Positions 22,491 through 22,831 of a stretch of DNA of 22,831 nucleotides are shown here, piece by piece. The stretch covers positions 1 through 22,831 of the forward strand of contig CAYJLW010000067.1 of the NCBI GenBank assembly GCA_964370965.1, given 5' to 3'. A model generated the notes under the pieces. The model was given only the letters and a program-made list of their open reading frames with translations. It did not search any database and was not told where the DNA came from. This DNA is from CAYJLW01 sp964370965 (GTDB lineage: Bacteria > Actinomycetota > Acidimicrobiia > UBA2766). The position numbers and the translations under genes are program-made. Every line of letters begins with the position of its first letter. Position 1 is the first letter of the stretch.

Positions 22491-22522
22491 GTCTGCACGC
22501 CGACAGACACCCCCCGACAGAC
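22491..22522 (-). promoter_or_regulatory. Repeat cluster upstream of the BsuPI-like gene, possible operator
   Basis: CCGACAGAC occurs at 22500-22508 and again at 22514-22522, a period of 14 bases. GTCTG at 22491-22495 forms an inverted pair with CAGAC at 22504-22508. The cluster is 53-84 bases upstream of the ATG on the minus strand, where regulator sites are usual. No clear -10 box was found. Confidence 0.3.
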
Positions 22523-22569
22523 GCCTGGTCCCACGCCCCGTCCCGCGACCGCCAGCCGAACCGCGTTCC

Positions 22570-22735
22570 TGACCGAACTGGGGGGGGGGGGGGGGGGGGC
22601 GCGGGGGGGCCCGGGCGGGGGGGCGGGGGTGNNNNNNNNNNCCCCCCCCCCCCCCCCCCCCCCCGCCCCCCCCCGCGGGGGCCGCGCGGGGCCCCCCCGC
22701 GCCCCCCCCCCCGCGCCCAGTTCGGTTCTGGGGGA
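22570..22735. other. Scaffold gap (10 N) flanked by poly-G and poly-C artefact
   Basis: Ten Ns (22632-22641) join a contig ending in a long G-rich run (from about 22579) to one starting in a C-rich run (to about 22717). Just outside the runs, ACCGAACTGGG on the left and CCCAGTTCGGT on the right are exact reverse complements. Reads from both sides thus turn into poly-G after the same 11-mer, as expected when sequencing signal drops at a strong structure. Sequence, gap length and possibly adjacency here cannot be trusted. Confidence 0.75.
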
Positions 22736-22737
22736 CC

Positions 22738-22831
22738 TCAGCGGCGGCCCCGCGAGCGGGAACGGGATCGGGATCGCGACCTGGCCTTGCCCTTGCGAAC
22801 CGACCGCGCCCGCTTGCGGGTGCAGCGGCGC
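22738..22831 (-). CDS. Arg/Ser-repeat basic C-terminus of an unidentified protein (5' truncated by window edge)
   Basis: Reading minus from the window edge, 30 codons run to a TGA at 22738-22740. They encode a strongly basic tail of Arg, Lys and Ser ending ARSRSRSRSRSRGRR. The Arg codons vary (CGC, CGG, CGT, CGA, AGG) and so do the Ser codons (TCC, TCG), so this is not a simple DNA repeat and looks selected at protein level. Basic Arg/Lys-rich tails occur on histone-like HU proteins and other nucleic-acid-binding proteins of actinobacteria, but nothing visible identifies the body of this protein. Other frames are also open over this short span, so confidence is limited. Confidence 0.4.
   Translation of the reverse strand, partial: RRCTRKRARSVRKGKARSRSRSRSRSRGRR

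Noticed and set aside
1..22831. CRISPR arrays, insertion sequences, tRNA or rRNA genes, phage or defence modules
   Set aside because: I looked on both strands and saw no regularly spaced repeats, transposase motifs, cloverleaf-like sequence or known defence domains.

Overview
The window is high-GC bacterial DNA. Dense C/G third positions, GTG/TTG starts and TAGGGT-type -10 boxes point to an actinomycete-phylum organism. A member of the Acidimicrobiia or a relative is plausible, but no rRNA or marker gene is present to settle this. It is a scaffold: 10 Ns at 22632-22641 lie between a poly-G run and a poly-C run, and the first ~70 bases are similar G/C-only junk.

Left part (1-12362): the 3' end of a superfamily-1 helicase/RecB-like nuclease of the TM0106 type is followed by a two-gene secreted-protein operon. 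The first gene (649-10683) encodes a 3,344-residue exported protein. Its middle is built from six diverged tandem modules, each with a Cys pair and a Trp/Tyr-Trp motif. Its stop codon overlaps the GTG start of the second gene (10680-12362), an exported PKD/Ig-like protein. The two are probably made and exported together. This pair is the most novel part of the window, and its function is unknown.

Middle (12369-17431): a LysR regulator of the CysL/YeiE type is divergent from a UPF0324/YeiH membrane protein, with a LysR-type box between them. An ABC-F ATPase (preceded by a 14-bp perfect inverted repeat) and a two-domain VOC protein of the Cfp30B type follow on the plus strand.

Right part (17432-21277): a 424-base leader region holds an unusually good promoter (TTGACA-N17-CATACT) whose spacer is a perfect TGAATGA-N4-TCATTCA palindrome, the operator type of fatty-acid-responsive TetR repressors. 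It points at two consecutive FAD oxidoreductases of the phytoene desaturase/RetSat superfamily, so a lipid- or isoprenoid-modifying operon is likely. The second of these appears to be reached through a nine-codon leader ORF.

Right end: a long hairpin separates these genes from a convergent exported protein with a C-terminal BsuPI-like domain. Beyond the gap, the minus strand encodes the Arg/Ser-repeat C-terminus of an unidentified basic protein.
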